Part shown: piece after piece, positions 46,223 to 59,960 of the stretch
How positions within the stretch are numbered: position 1 is the first letter of the stretch
Layout: each line of letters begins with the position of its first letter
Source: Membranipora membranacea
Taxonomy: Eukaryota > Bryozoa > Gymnolaemata > Cheilostomatida > Membraniporidae
DNA: 60,000 nt
Reading direction: 5' to 3'
Assembly: GCA_914767715.1 (NCBI GenBank)
Contig: OU612066.1
Location: 5,525,001-5,585,000, forward strand
Translations under genes and position numbers: made by a program
The notes under the pieces: model-generated
Told to the model about the DNA's origin: nothing
Seen by the model: only the letters and a program-made list of their open reading frames with translations
Databases searched by the model: none

Positions 46223-48726
46223 GTTATTAAAAGGGGTACCAGCTAATGATGTGGGAAGAATTCATTAAAAGACAGCTTCTATCAGAATTTGACCTGCGAT
46301 TGAACTTGTATATCACGGTTCTGAATGGCAGATGTCCAGTCATAATATCGAGAAGGATGCAGCGCAGAAGCCACCTTGATTTTGAGGACACAGCTTGTTT
46401 ATTCAATAAGCCCAGGGCCTGATCAATAATATGTTTTGCTCATGCAGGAGGTCCAGATATCTCCTTTGATGATAAGATAATGTACTGAAAGAAGGGTGGA
46501 TTATTTATTTAATCCATCAGACAAAAAGCGTGACATCTGATGACTCACTGTTCTGTGTGGTAGGAGTTCCCAGGTTTTATCTTTATAATATTTGCCAAGG
46601 GCCTCCCCCCTCCCGAGATAATCCATATACACATAAAAGGTCACCTCTCGCAGTGTGTAATATCTAAGAAAGAAAGCAATGTTGTTCAATTGGTCAGTTT
46701 TATAATTCACAAATGATCAAAACACCTTCTCAAAATAAGCATGTCTACTGATTGTAAGTATTTTTACTGCCCACAGAGTTGTACTATTCCTTCATTTTGG
46801 GACTTGTATGCCTTTATTTTGCAAATGTCCAGAATGGGTGGCTGACACTTCACATTGACAAAATAATGGCCTGGAAGTCACAGGGGCCCATGGTCCAAGA
46901 CATCAAGTGGGTACCACAGGACGACTGTATCATTGGGACTAGACTTGGACATGTTCAGCAGGATAGGATTAACCCGATTTATGACTGTGTGGAGGTACAT
47001 TGTACTATAATGTATTTGGTTCCTCCTCTAGTGTCACCTTCCGGTAGGTAGAGGGCCAAACTAATCCACCAAAATAAGGTGATTCCATATTTCATGTCAT
47101 AAATAAATCAAATAATCTGACATGCCTACAGCCCTAGCAACGTAAGGCCCTCCCAGTTAGTCCCAGGACGGGCCAAGAATATTGATGGGCTATCTGCCCA
47201 CCTGCTTCATCTAAATCAATAGGGTGGTGTAGCAAAGTCTGAACACTCCTGCTCAACGACCAGTTTTGAGTGAGTTTCTGAGAGATGTGATGTAGACTGC
47301 AGACTTTTCTCAATCCTCCATGTCACTGTTTTTTTTATAACCCCATATATTATGGTACCTGTGGTACATTAACCAAAATAGTTGTTGCCGCAGACTCCAT
47401 CATGTACTACTAGATTTGTTGGGATTCTATGAGGGTTCCATTGTAACTAAATCAATGTACTGGTATGTAACATCATCTCAAGAGTCAAGGTTTGGGTTAT
47501 TTTTAGTCTTGGTTACAGTCTATAGCATAAGCACTTGACACAGCCTCAAGAATTGGCCAGGTCAAATCTAATTACATAAACTAGGTTTGTCCTCCCACGT
47601 TGAGCAAACTTATAACATTTAAACAGAGAATAGCCCCATGTAAACCGATTTAAATGTAACATGCATACTTGAACAATATTGATTTGCAGTCTCCAGGGGT
47701 CAAAGTGATTCAGGTTCATTTTAGAGGGTTAAATATAAATGGCTGAGTATTGACTTTGTAATAAGAGCAAAGGCTCCCTGGATAGTGGACAAAATCAGTA
47801 GTTTGCTTAGCGGGTGGTTGAATAATACAGTTAAGCATTTTGCCTGGAGACGGACATAAGACACTGTATTACTTTGGGATGATATTATGATTTCAATGAT
47901 TAGTATTGCTTCAGTGGGAGGGCTAATCAATTAACGAAAAAAATGAGCATGCAATCTACCATGTGAATTGAGTTATATTCTATTTAAACTTGGCACAAAA
48001 CGTTTTGTCAGTCAGTTGGACTCAATAGTAATACTGTATAGAGATTAGACAAACTTATAAAAATAATTTGTGTCAATACTGTAAACGGGATTTGACCCCT
48101 TGTCCAAAAAATATATGCAAGGATTTAAGCCAAACCTTGATTAAGCTCAAGCCAACTATTATACAACAATACATACTGTACTTTGACTAGAGCCAAAGAC
48201 TGAAAAATAAATATCCAATTGCACATTTTACAGACAAAAATCCATCAACAGAGCTATCGTATTTGAAAGCAAAAAATAATAATGACAGGTACTCTCAGTT
48301 TCGTCAACAAATCGAACTCTTGAAACATATATATGATTCACTATTTACAAAATTCCTTTAAATTTGTTCTGCCAAAATACAACAGAAATGGTTGATTCAT
48401 TCAAAAAAATAAACTCTGGAAATGTGACAAAACTTTGTACAAAAAGTGTGAAACACTGGCTATGCCATAAGGATCGATGTCCGTATAAATAGAATTGGTT
48501 AAAATTTTGATTATATTCAATTCTTTCTCTAATATAGTGCTATTTAAAAATAAGCTGATGATTTTGAATATTTTGCACCTTTGCTTTTGTCTTTTTTAGC
48601 ACAAGTGGATCACAACAGAAATATAAAACTAGTTATAGAATTACAGCAAGGGTTTTGGCTAGTAGAGCTATGTACAAAAATAAAATAAACCCTTTCTATT
48701 CATGTTTTACTATGAGAATCTCCTAT
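46223..48726. other. Intergenic DNA and 3' UTR region of the zinc-finger gene
   Basis: No exon was supported. A diverged copy of the TTTACTTTGCCAATGTCCAG repeat lies at about 46796-46820. The right part, below 48727, should contain the 3' UTR of the zinc-finger gene, which is AT-rich; I did not settle on a poly(A) signal. Confidence 0.5.
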
Positions 48727-50904
48727 TCACTCATTGAGGGCACATTTTTGTAGATTCAGTTCATCACTGAGGCTAGGCTGTTTCGGTAGAAAAGGGGCAT
48801 TAAGTCTTTGCTGCACACCCTCACTGAGTGATGGAATAGGAGATTCAACAGGTGTAGGGCTATCAGCAGTACCAACTGACGCAGTCTCCACACTGCTAGG
48901 TGGCTCGAAATCATCACAGTCCATAGATTTCCCGTCGCCACTGGTACGGTAAGCAAGCTTAGTTTTACCAGAGTACTCGGTGAATGGTACTGTGGCAGGT
49001 TTACTGATTACTGGTCGATGGACGTCTGGATGGTCTAAACTGGCATCTTGTCGTACTAGACTCGGTCTTCTATTTCTAACACTAAGCGTAGCCTTAGTTC
49101 TATCTGGACTGAGCGGCTGCGCTGTGGGGACACTGAATACAGCCTGAGTGATAGGAATAGGAGGTGACAGGGTATTTTTAGACTGAGTAGGAGGCGAGTC
49201 TCCAGCATCAAAGCTGGCACCAACGGGTGGATTATCACTCTCAACGCTGTCGGCACTGGTGAAAGATGACCAGGCTCCATTTCTACCCCTACTACTACTG
49301 TACTCGGCACTGTCAAACGAGTTAGAAGCCCAACTTGGTCTGCTAGAGTTTCTTATCAAGTCACTCGGGTCAAGCAGATGCCTTTGAGGCCAACGAAGAT
49401 CACCTGAGTCAAAAGAGCTGTCGAAACTGTTACCTGACAGGCTACCCTGCCTGCTTGGAGTGGAATCAGTACTTTCCATGCTTGAACCAGATACACTGTC
49501 CTTACAGTAGAACTTGCCAAGGCGTCTGCGTTTCTTCGTAGTATCAGCATTATTATGAGTTTTCATATGCCTGGTTATCATGTCTCGTCGGCAGGCAGTG
49601 TATGGACATTTTGGACACTGGTATGGTTTTTCACCAGTATGTGTTCTTCTATGGGTATTCAAATGATCACTCCGGCTAAACACTTGGCCGCAGACTTTAC
49701 ATTCATATGGTTTTAATCCTGTATGAAGTCTCATATGACGGGTCAGCATATCGGAACGAGAGAACGATCTGTTACATACCTTACATACATGCACTCGATT
49801 GTTATTGTCTGTTTTTACCTCCGTAGGCAGATGCTTAGCAACATGTTTAGCCATATTATCGAATCCCGGAAATGTCTGTTTACAGATGAAGCATTGATTT
49901 ATTAGTGTTTGATTTACTCTGCTCTGCATGTGCTGCCACTCCAGGAACGCTGCCATGTTTGCCTGATTGAAGTTCATAGCAGGCAGCTGTGGCAGCGACC
50001 CACACTCTGAGAGGTAGAGATTAGCAGCTATGGCTGGGTTTATTGGTAAATTAAATCCTGGTAGCGGACTGAAAGGCGATCCTCTGTCTAGAGGTACATC
50101 TAAGCTGCCATCAGTAGAGCTGGTAGAAGCTCCTCTGTTATACATCATACTACTAATACTCGGCAGCGGCATGAGGTTCTTATTAGCTGCTGATAGAGCT
50201 GTAGGATCACGATCATACGATTCACCACTAGAGGGTGTACTGTCACTCTCAGCCAGGCTACTATAAGGTGTAGACTGAGGCGATGGATGTGATATATGTT
50301 TTAGTTTATCCAACTGCATGTCACTGTGGCTCAGTCTGTGCATGGCCGCTAAGTTATCCGGGGTGTTGAGATGCATGATGTGAGTGAGATTTTCCTCACT
50401 CTCTGCTCGATTTCTTCGATGCATCTTACGAGCTCTCTCTTCGAATCTGCTATGGCTTGTCTTACAGCCCATAGAAGTGGTTAGATCGAGTGGAGCCTCT
50501 ACCTCCACTTCATTAGGATCATAATCCAGTCCCCTGTCTAAACTTTTAGATCGCTTCTCCTCAGGTTGTAGATCCATGTCATCAGCTGATCTATAATATC
50601 CATCGTCTTCGCTGTGTCCTTGTTGGAGAAATCTAGCAGTTAGGTTCTTCTTGTAGTTACCAGGCTGATTTCTCAGGTCTACCATTCTATGATTAGGACT
50701 CATGCTCGGTGAGAGGGCGTTACAGTTAGTAGTGCTAGAGCTTAGCCCAGTCATACCACTCAGTTGAGAATCCTCTGTGAAATCATCTATTTCGCATGGT
50801 GGCTCTATCTTTATACTAGGAACTCGAGTGGGTCGTTTCACATGAGTGAGCCTGCCTTCGTCATCAGTCATTGGGGATACCCGGTCTACGTCATTTTCAG
50901 CCAT
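48727..50904 (-). CDS. C2H2 zinc-finger transcription factor
   Basis: One uninterrupted frame of 725 codons, ATG at 50904 and TGA at 48727. Four C2H2 fingers lie at about residues 338-358, 374-394, 402-422 and 430-450. The first stands apart (CFICKQTF); the other three are joined by TGLKPYE and TGEKPYQ linkers. Finger 2 and 3 helices carry RSDMLTR and RSDHLNT, resembling EGR/Sp-type G-rich site readers. Finger 4 (CPKCPYTACRRDMITRH) is unusual. An N-terminal VPSIKIEPP looks like a SUMO site, and PLDLTT near residue 139 matches a CtBP-binding motif, so a repressor function is plausible. The rest is Ser-rich and disordered. The C-terminus has many SP/TP sites. An acceptor (TTTGTATTTAG) ends 4 bases before the ATG, so the 5' UTR is split by an intron. 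The orthologue group was not recognised. Confidence 0.93.
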   Translation of the reverse strand: MAENDVDRVSPMTDDEGRLTHVKRPTRVPSIKIEPPCEIDDFTEDSQLSGMTGLSSSTTNCNALSPSMSPNHRMVDLRNQPGNYKKNLTARFLQQGHSEDDGYYRSADDMDLQPEEKRSKSLDRGLDYDPNEVEVEAPLDLTTSMGCKTSHSRFEERARKMHRRNRAESEENLTHIMHLNTPDNLAAMHRLSHSDMQLDKLKHISHPSPQSTPYSSLAESDSTPSSGESYDRDPTALSAANKNLMPLPSISSMMYNRGASTSSTDGSLDVPLDRGSPFSPLPGFNLPINPAIAANLYLSECGSLPQLPAMNFNQANMAAFLEWQHMQSRVNQTLINQCFICKQTFPGFDNMAKHVAKHLPTEVKTDNNNRVHVCKVCNRSFSRSDMLTRHMRLHTGLKPYECKVCGQVFSRSDHLNTHRRTHTGEKPYQCPKCPYTACRRDMITRHMKTHNNADTTKKRRRLGKFYCKDSVSGSSMESTDSTPSRQGSLSGNSFDSSFDSGDLRWPQRHLLDPSDLIRNSSRPSWASNSFDSAEYSSSRGRNGAWSSFTSADSVESDNPPVGASFDAGDSPPTQSKNTLSPPIPITQAVFSVPTAQPLSPDRTKATLSVRNRRPSLVRQDASLDHPDVHRPVISKPATVPFTEYSGKTKLAYRTSGDGKSMDCDDFEPPSSVETASVGTADSPTPVESPIPSLSEGVQQRLNAPFLPKQPSLSDELNLQKCALNE

Positions 50905-53900
50905 TATTCTAAATACAAAAAAAGAACGTTATCATAGACTGATGTATACGTTTCATGCTTGGCCAATCACAATTGCTCAATCAATTACATTGTGGCAGGA
51001 CATAAATAGCTATGAAGGTTGATGATGTTGATACACTGATTTATTACGAGACAGGAATGGGCATTTCCATTGACGTAGCAAATCAAAGTTATAAATAACC
51101 AGCCACAAAATAAGATGATGTCTTCATCGTAATCGTAAAATCAGGAAGTCAACAACGGCCAATTTGAGTAACCATCCTACAAACCCAACAATCAGAGTCA
51201 CTCAAAGTCACAAGCTGTTACTATTTATGGCGAGAACTCTGTCAGATTCTGATGAGGCTGACAAACAGAGAATGTAGATCCAGTGCATGGTGACGATTAT
51301 CAGACATCAATGTGACATTTTCCGCATTCAAGTAACATAAGTACAAGGAGGATTCACACGTCATGGTTAATGATATAGTCACGTATGCGATAAATTATTT
51401 TTTATTTTAGGATACATATAAAAACTTCTTTTTTTGTACAGAGGAGAGTAGTTTACGTAATTAACGGGCTATTAAACTGTTTCATTTCCTATTCTATCTA
51501 CCAGCGTTGGTGGTCCATTTAAACTTCAACTTATAACAAACAGGATAAAAACTGCATTTTAGCTATTAGGCTTTTGATTTGATACCTTGGTTGGCTTTTT
51601 CTGAAATGGTCAACTATGATAATTCTCTCAAACTCTTATTTAATCTTAACCACAACAATTTTCGGTGTTCGATTTGGAGTTGAATTTCGAAAGATCATTC
51701 ATGAAATGACCAACTTAATCAGCTTCTTCAATTATAAAAAACAAGAACTTAATTAGGCATTGGACAGTGTGGAACATGTATTTTTCTCTGTATGGATAAA
51801 ATAACATGCTATGTTCTATTTGCAGACAGGAAACAAAATTTGCCGATACCAGCAATATTCATACCTCGGTAACCAGTAGTTGAAACTTACTTTTAGCATA
51901 ATGGCGGTCAACCGCCTGCGAGGTGTGATTTTTTAAGACAACCATTGTGAAAATTTTAACCATTCAATAAATAACAAAAGGGTTAATGTGCGGTCAACAA
52001 AATAGTTGATGAGGACTTTCCAGTCAAATGGCGCAATAAATCCTCCCAGATGGCGGAGAGGTTATTATGCTGAGCTACTCCCACACAAAACCATAAAGTT
52101 CAGCCGCAAACATTTCATCGGGGCGTTTTAATAGCCTTCGATAGAGACAATAAGATCTTTGGCGGAACTCGATTAATCATTTAAATCGCAAACGGAAATG
52201 GGGATATCCCTGTATCGCAAGGAAACCCCTACACGAGGGGAAACCCTCCGATAACGTGATGTCTATGTTTTAAAAATCCTTATGCTAGAAAAATACAGTA
52301 GGGATCAGGCTCATAGTCCCAAAAAGTAACACAGTTTACATACTCAATCAACCAAAAGTTACTGATCATGAGATAATTGGCTTATTTAATTTTTGAAGTC
52401 TACCAAAGTATTCTCACATGCTGTGCTTGTACACACCAATGGGAATTTAACAAAAGTAGATAGCAATAAATTTTAATGAGAGGTAATTTACATGTAAAAT
52501 GTACTGTACATGTATTCTTCACTCCAGTAATCAATTACATGCCAAATTACCGCAAATCTTTCCTACGGCTGGTTCCATTGGTAAATAGTACCACCTTATG
52601 ACTTTAATGGAATCATGTAATCCGCCATTTATCAATCGTTTGACCCTGATTCAGTGATATTGAGATAGGCGTCTTGACGGTTAGTTTAGCGACTACACAT
52701 CTAACCAGATGCGCTACCGGTATATACGCCCATGAGGAATTTAATCACAGGCGTAACAAAGAAATGGTAGCTGCAGTAGAATTGGGATTGAGATGGCAAG
52801 TTTGATTGACCTGAGACTTTACCCTTCATGCTAGCTTAGCTACAGCGTAAATACCAACCTTTTTCAGTAGATAAGATCTAGTAGTGGTTGTCTATTTTGC
52901 TGCAAGGGGTCCTTTGCTTGTGCTCACCATTGAATCTACAAGCAAACAAAATAAACAAATTGAATCAGACTGACTAGTAAAAGGATGTAGACATGAGTGT
53001 GTATGAGGCAATATATACCCACAGCTGGCATGAGTCAACCTAAAAAGTTCACCTTTTGTTCGCTCTACTGTATGGTTTTCAAAGAATCATCTAAATTTAT
53101 AAATTTCATTTCAATGACTAAAACTACATAGTCTGCTGAGTTTTGCCTACCAGCACCACAAAATCATTGCGTATGGAGTATTCAGGAGCCGGAAGCCATC
53201 AAGGAACTGCAGTCACTTTGTGAATTTAGAGATTACCCAGATCCTAACCTCGACCGTAGGGCTAAGTGGCATTTACTGAGATTGGCAACTTAATAACTGC
53301 CAGCCATATTGTGGTACCAGTTCCACCTGTCCTACTTGAAGATAAATCCAAACAAGGGTGTACTATAACAGCCTCTTCTCTGTAATACCTCGGCTTGGTA
53401 TGGTAAGCATGGATATTTCTGGGCGGCAGATGAAATCATGCAAATAATACTCCAATGTAATTAAATACCGCCCATAATTTCGTAACAAATGGCCACCAAC
53501 GCCAACTTGATCATGAATGCCTACTAGGGAGTTTGAGTAGACCTCTCATCCAGAACTGAAACCCTAGAATTAGAGCTTTCCACTAGCTGATGACTCAGTC
53601 CACCTCACAGCTGTGCGCAAAATAGTCTTGGGGTCGATACAAACTCACAATGACTTTTTAATCATTTCAGGAACTCAAATAGCTAGTAAGAATATCCCTA
53701 GGGCAATTTGAAGTGAAATTAAACCCCTGATAACCTAAATCAACATTGCGCAAACTTCGACAACGCATTAGCAGCAAGCATGACCAGCCTATTGATAAAA
53801 AACTCATGACATAATCAACTTCGTTATTGTACCAATTAGCCATCTTTCACCCACTTCATAACATAAGCACATTCAGCATATTATCGATTTGTCAGCAATA

Positions 53901-56900
53901 AAGAGACATTATTGGATATTTGATAGAATCAGTTACAATCCATTGAGGATAAAATGGAGATCCCGGCCTACACGCCAGTCTCCAAAGTCGCCTACTTATA
54001 ATACAGGACCAAAGTATTGGCTTAAATCCACATAAGCATAGAGATAAATGATAAGCATTATTAACTTCTTGTGTAGATCAATGGAACCAAATAGGACTGA
54101 GACAAAAGTTTTTATATGTACAATGTGCAATAGGATAGGTAATCAATAGTTTTTGATAATATGACATAATGATGAATTCAGTGTAAAAAGAGAAGGTCTT
54201 GTAGGAAGATAGAGGCTTTAGTTTGGGAAGAATCGATAACTGTCAGTAAATTAACCCTCTTTATGTAAAAAAAGAGCTGTTTGTTCACAAATATTGTCAT
54301 AAGCCCATGGGAATCCTGTCATATAAAACACCCCATGGGCCTAATCTTTATTTATCAACAAATATCAATCAGCATAATCAAAGAATCGTCCATCGCTGTT
54401 GAATACGTGTAGAGACGGTGCCTGGAACCGCTGACCAGATGTGGCTAGATATGGTGAAAGAACAAATATCCCTAGACTGCAAAGAGCGCGCAAATTTATT
54501 GAAAAAGTTCAGCTGTTTGTTTCTGACACCAAGTGCACTTCAACAAAGGAGTTCTCCTCGCTTCAACTAGAGGAGGAACAATTCAGCTTAGCCTGTGCTT
54601 ATTGACCCTTCAGATGATACTGTCATCACTCTGACAATCTACAAATAATGACAATGAAGTCCATCATCTCATGGGTCTGGGCTGGACAAGTCTGTTTGCT
54701 GAAGCCTATGAGTGGGCATTGAAAATAGCTTGAGGTGATGTCTGCCTTCCTTTTTTCGCACTATAATCATAGAAGGTCATCACTCGCAATAATTAGACTA
54801 CAGGAAACAAGCGCCTTTGGCTTCCAGTAAGAAAAAGTGCTGCCATATTACAGCTCACAAAACAGTAGCAAGTTGCCAAACTAGTCAGCGACTGCCAATC
54901 TTCCAGGCACATTCATCATGGAGAGTGAATGAAAACTTACAGTGATCAAATTATGAAGAGCTCTAGCGAAGTTCACAAGTAGCCAGTATAGATTGAGATT
55001 GATTAGAGCTCTACTGTTCGATATTGTAATGGTGGTGAAGGGACACCCTTTTGCACAATCAACACCTTACTCTACCCTCTGCTCACGTAGGCATTGATCA
55101 AAGCAATTACAAATGGGTGGGCATGAAGTTAGGGCAATAAATAGATTGGATGGAAATCTCTTTCAACTGTCTTTGGATTGGTCACAGATGAGTTGAGGTA
55201 TCACCTCAGTTGTTGTCATGGATACCGGGGCCTAACCGTACATGACATCCCATTCCCGCCTCACTGGAACTACGCATGTCGGTAGGTGGTAAGTAGGAGG
55301 TGATTATGGACCGTAGAATTAAATCACACAATCTTCAAGGATTCACTTTCATCCTACGGCTTATTGATCTCCAAACCCAATCCCGTATTGTCAACACCCT
55401 GAGTCCAAACCTCAAAAAACAATGCAATCCACAACGCATCAGGTGGGTTGCAAAATCCAATAAACAGCAACACCATCCATTCTCCCTGCATCCACACATG
55501 GGACCACATTTTGTGTATTTCAAGATACAAACAGGGATGGTGGTCAAGGGCTGAAAATTATTGCAACCTGGCGAGGTATCCAATCAAGAAACATTCCCAA
55601 GGGAATCATAAAATTTATAGTCTGCAAGTGATTCCCAGGAAATCATGGAATAGGACTTGGTTGTCAATGTAACTCACAAACAGGGCTTAGGAACACCCAC
55701 AGTTGGGTAAACACATGAAAGTAAGTAACCAATCGATGATGTGGGAGCAGAAATACCATTCTCTTGGGAGAGTCTGAGTTTTCTAAGAAGGCGTAGCCTG
55801 GTTAAATGATTCATATCCAATAAGTATATTCTTTTTGTGTCCAATTGGCTATAAAAGTTTACGCTTGTTGCCTCACGATGATTAGGTTGTCAACAACAAC
55901 AACAACCTGGTATCAACAAAAACACTTGAAATCTGAGCCAAAAGAGTCACAGTCATGATAGTTGATATTTTGGTCATTCGCAATTGCAAGGATCGGGACT
56001 TTTGCACTGTCGCTATAGACAATGATCTGCCCTATCCTAGCAGACAAGCAAAGGATAGTAATTATTATGGGCTATAAAGTTATCAAGAGATCTGTCTGGG
56101 TGAATCATGATTACTCATCCCAAAATACAAAAAAAAGGTTATCTCTCAGTCCAAAGACCCCTAGTAGCACAGTTACACACATGAGCCTCATAAGCCTACT
56201 GAAAAGTGTGACCTCCAGGTCAATCAGTAGTTTAAACTGTATCGCAATCAGCTATGGCATTTATAATTAAACTGTCCCGGACTGACTTCCAACTCTTAGA
56301 ATTCAATCACCTATCTTTGAGTATCTAGATACAAGCTGTAGATTAGATCCATGTGGTCAGAAAATTTGTGAGAAGGCGGGTGATAAGACAAGACAACAAA
56401 ATTGTACATAAGTAAGAGACCTCCAGCAGTGAGGGTATTGTGTAGTAGAAGGAGCATGAGAACACCCGATCAATCACTTACATAGACTCAGAATGTTGGT
56501 TAATCCTTCATTAATGTGCAGTTGTTGTTCTTGATCATGACAGGAAGTCTATGGTTCCTGGGAGATTAGCGGCAGGTAGAACAGGACATGACTCAAGGTT
56601 CGCGGAGAGGGAGAAGAGGCGTTTCAAGACACCCCCTGGTACATTCTGGGGCTACATTAGGTTACCGTTATGTAAACACAATGTTGTTGGCCAACATATT
56701 ACTGTTAATTATGGCTATTACTGTTGATAGCACGATCTTTCTTAACGCCTATATTATTGTAAATTATAGAACTACTCTCGCCTATCTATTTATCAATCCT
56801 CGACTTGTATATTTGTTGCCTGACGCCAACAAAACCAAAGATACCAACCCCCAACTCCGCACACAAATTATCATTCAACCACCAACGCAGGTGAATAACT

Positions 56901-59860
56901 AGCAGTGAGTAAGAAAGTTAGACTCTATTTTTTTCTGACACGGAAATCTGAACGTGATTTAATAAATCACCTACCTGGTATTTTTATAAAAAAGGCTCAA
57001 GTTGTTCTAAGTAATGGAACCAAATGAGTCAGACACCGACAGACCTTCATCAGGTTGATGGTCTCATTTGAGTTAGTTTAAGAGTGAAAATAAGAGGAGG
57101 TGTAACGATTGAAATAAAAGCTCTTCACCTCACTGTCATACCAGACAAAACTTATGGAGGGGTATGGCTAGAAAAAAGTTCACAACAACCCAGTTCTGTG
57201 AACAAATTATCGGTAAATAAATCATCATCATTCATATATAATAGTGACTATAAATCAAGCCAAACCTCGATACTATTTTCCAATTCTAAATAAGAGGTGA
57301 TCATCTGAATAACAACAGCTGATTGAGTAATGCTCATAGGCCCAGGCCCCCAGGTTTATTATCGCCACACAAATAATGTTGTCTTCTTCTTAATTATTAC
57401 CTCGATAATACAATTAAACACTTACCACTATCTATTCAGCAGCATTCTTTCAGTTGATAAATAATCCAAAAGCTTGATGTATCAGATAATTCTATCGATG
57501 CCAGAAGTAACTGATGACTAGATAGTAATGTAACAACAGATGATTCAATAGTAGCTACAGCTGTATACGAAATGTCTTTTGGCAGCTTCAACCTCCCAAA
57601 TGATGTGAATGCCAGTCAGCTGCCAACTAAGCTCAGAGCAGCAGTTCCACCACACAAAAGGAGCACGGCAGCGAACAGCGATCAATAGTGATTATCAGTT
57701 ACTGAATTGAAATAACTAGTATAATTTCATAGAACAACGAGATATCGAACTAGAAACCCCTCACAGGAAATCAAAGCACATAAATGCTACACCCACACGA
57801 GTTCACAGTTACAGTCGACACCCCACAAGTAAAATCAATAATGTCCCGTTTGATGAATTCGCATGTAATGTAAGTACAGGTGCACTTTGAGTTTGTTTGA
57901 ATATGTGCATCAAATCTTCTGAGCTTTGTATTCCACCTAACAGAAGCATCGCGCTCACATCATGTAAGGCTCGGTTTGATGCAGGGCCAAAAACTCACCA
58001 CACACCACGCACTGAGACCACCTCCTAGTTTATAGCGCTGACATAATTGTGTCTGGGATTTATAAAACCATAGATGCCGAGTGAGTTTATGCAATGAATG
58101 TTAAGAGAGCGTTTAAGGATGAAAAATATAACCTTTCCATAATCATATGATGACAATGAGGATATAGATACGAGGTTAGAGTGAAAAGTACTTGTACTAT
58201 TATGTCTCAATGAATTGTATCTGTGGCACTGCAAGAGAAGGTAAGAGGAAAGCCATTATGATGGCCATAGCCAAACAGCGGTTTTGGCTACCCGCAGGTA
58301 TAATACTTGATTGCGATAGAGATTAAATGAGTTGACTGTAATACATCAATTACGTAGGCCATCCTGTTAAGATCGAGCCGTCAAACTAAAATACTACGCC
58401 TACACAGCCATGAACTATAACAACCTAGCCTCTGGTCGTGAATGGTACAATGATCATAATCACAAACCTATCATAAAACTGATATCATAATCTTTTACAA
58501 GGAACTTAATCTATAAGGAATGTAATAATAACACACTCCCACAGCTCAGTGTTTATAGTACTGAATAGAGGTTGTTTGTAAGGAGCTCCCACAAAGCATT
58601 GAGCTTGAAAACAAAATCCCTGCGAATGCAACAAGAGCAAGGTTCAGTTCATTCATGTAACTTCAGTGCAAGCGTGCTACTTCCCAAACCTGCAATTACA
58701 CGGTGCCTCTGCCACTGTCTCCACCCACTAAAAGTTTTTGACGTAACGTGCCAGACGCCAGTGATAAATGACTGCATGCTATATGACAAACAACAAAGAC
58801 TGATCTCGCTGGCAAACACCAAACCTTGGAGCAAAATGTACAAGCCTCCCTTTTTTTCTAGCAAACATCCCTCTTTAAAATCAAATCCAGTACAACCATC
58901 ATGACATATACAGCAATGAAAGTGAAAGGCTAGTGGAAGGTTAGCCTGATATACAAGTGGTTTATAAACTGGGTGTCAGATAAACCACATTAACCCCCCC
59001 CCCCCCCCATCACCCGATATTTTTGGATCCTTGAGCTATGAGATTAAATTACAAACAGACAATGCCTGCTTCTAATAAAAAAGGTCAGTGCCCTAGAAGT
59101 TACCTAATGGCCTTAACGTCATCATCTCACTTGTCATCTGGCATCGTTTACTCCTTGACACTCCCTGAAAATCCGGGCCAATTTTTCTCATACTGCATCC
59201 AATAAATCTTTGATGGAACCATAATGGACAATAACTCCGGCAGGGAAATAATTGTGATGTCTTTTTACACAATGTCAATTTAAGGTCTTTATAAGAAAAT
59301 GGGTCCAATAAAGGTAACAACGCAAGGCATAACTGAGAGCACTGATAATTATTCTCTAAACCAATGTATAAAGCTTTTAAAAATTTCAGGGTGAGGCTGA
59401 CGGAACTGTCCACATATTTATTCAAATCTCATTAAAATTCTTTTGCTTGATAATAAAATTGGAATGCTACAATCTAGCTTGAATCTGCAATCGCTTAGAA
59501 AAAAAGGCAAACATCCTATATGGTTTGGTAAAAGTCTACAAAGAAATAAATTTGGAGGTGAAGCGTTTTATTGGCACACAACTGAATAAAAAATCGAACT
59601 CCCTATGAGTGGCTTGTAAAATATTGAACAATTATTTTCCCTCAGAAGCCTACATTATTTATATAGGAGAGTAAGTCACACTCATCTCTTATCATCAACT
59701 CTACATAAATCAGAACTCTCGCTAATTCATACGATTTATAATTCAGACTTTGGTAGTACTCAGAGGAATGAAATATGTAGAGTCATAACAGTTGTTGCAT
59801 ATCTTCATATGACACAAGGTTATCATGTTTTGGGTGCTAACTAAAAATGAGGGTCCACTA
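50905..59860. other. 9-kb non-coding stretch upstream of the zinc-finger gene
   Basis: No exon with splice support and recognisable content was found on either strand. The acceptor at 50909-50910 shows that at least one non-coding exon of the zinc-finger gene lies somewhere to the right, so part or all of this stretch is its 5' intron and promoter. Visible structures are a 9-bp arm palindrome GCCCATGGG/CCCATGGGC (54303-54340), a (CAA)5 run near 55890 and a 15-base C run at 58994-59008. Confidence 0.55.
58994..59008. repeat. Poly-C run of 15
   Basis: An uninterrupted run of C. It is the longest of four C or G runs of ten or more in the window (others near 4760, 7509 and 20151). Assembly length here is uncertain. 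Confidence 0.85.
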
Positions 59861-59927
59861 TGTTTCCATGCTCCGTACAAATGCGCATATACGTGATTTT
59901 AGCCTTTTTTCTCGGCACATGGAAACA
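59861..59927. repeat. 67-bp element with TGTTTCCATG inverted termini
   Basis: TGTTTCCATG at 59861-59870 and CATGGAAACA at 59918-59927 are perfect reverse complements. The same terminal sequence bounds the tRNA-like element at 39840-40131, so this may be a short deletion derivative of that family. The interior is unrelated by eye. Confidence 0.5.
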
Positions 59928-59936
59928 ATTAAGCTA

Positions 59937-59960
59937 TTCAATTTCAATTTCAATTTCAAT
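59937..59960. repeat. (TTCAAT)4 microsatellite
   Basis: Four exact 6-bp units. Confidence 0.85.

Noticed and set aside
56588-56902. 104-codon open frame in the upstream desert
   Set aside because: No splice support, no recognisable content and composition typical of chance frames.
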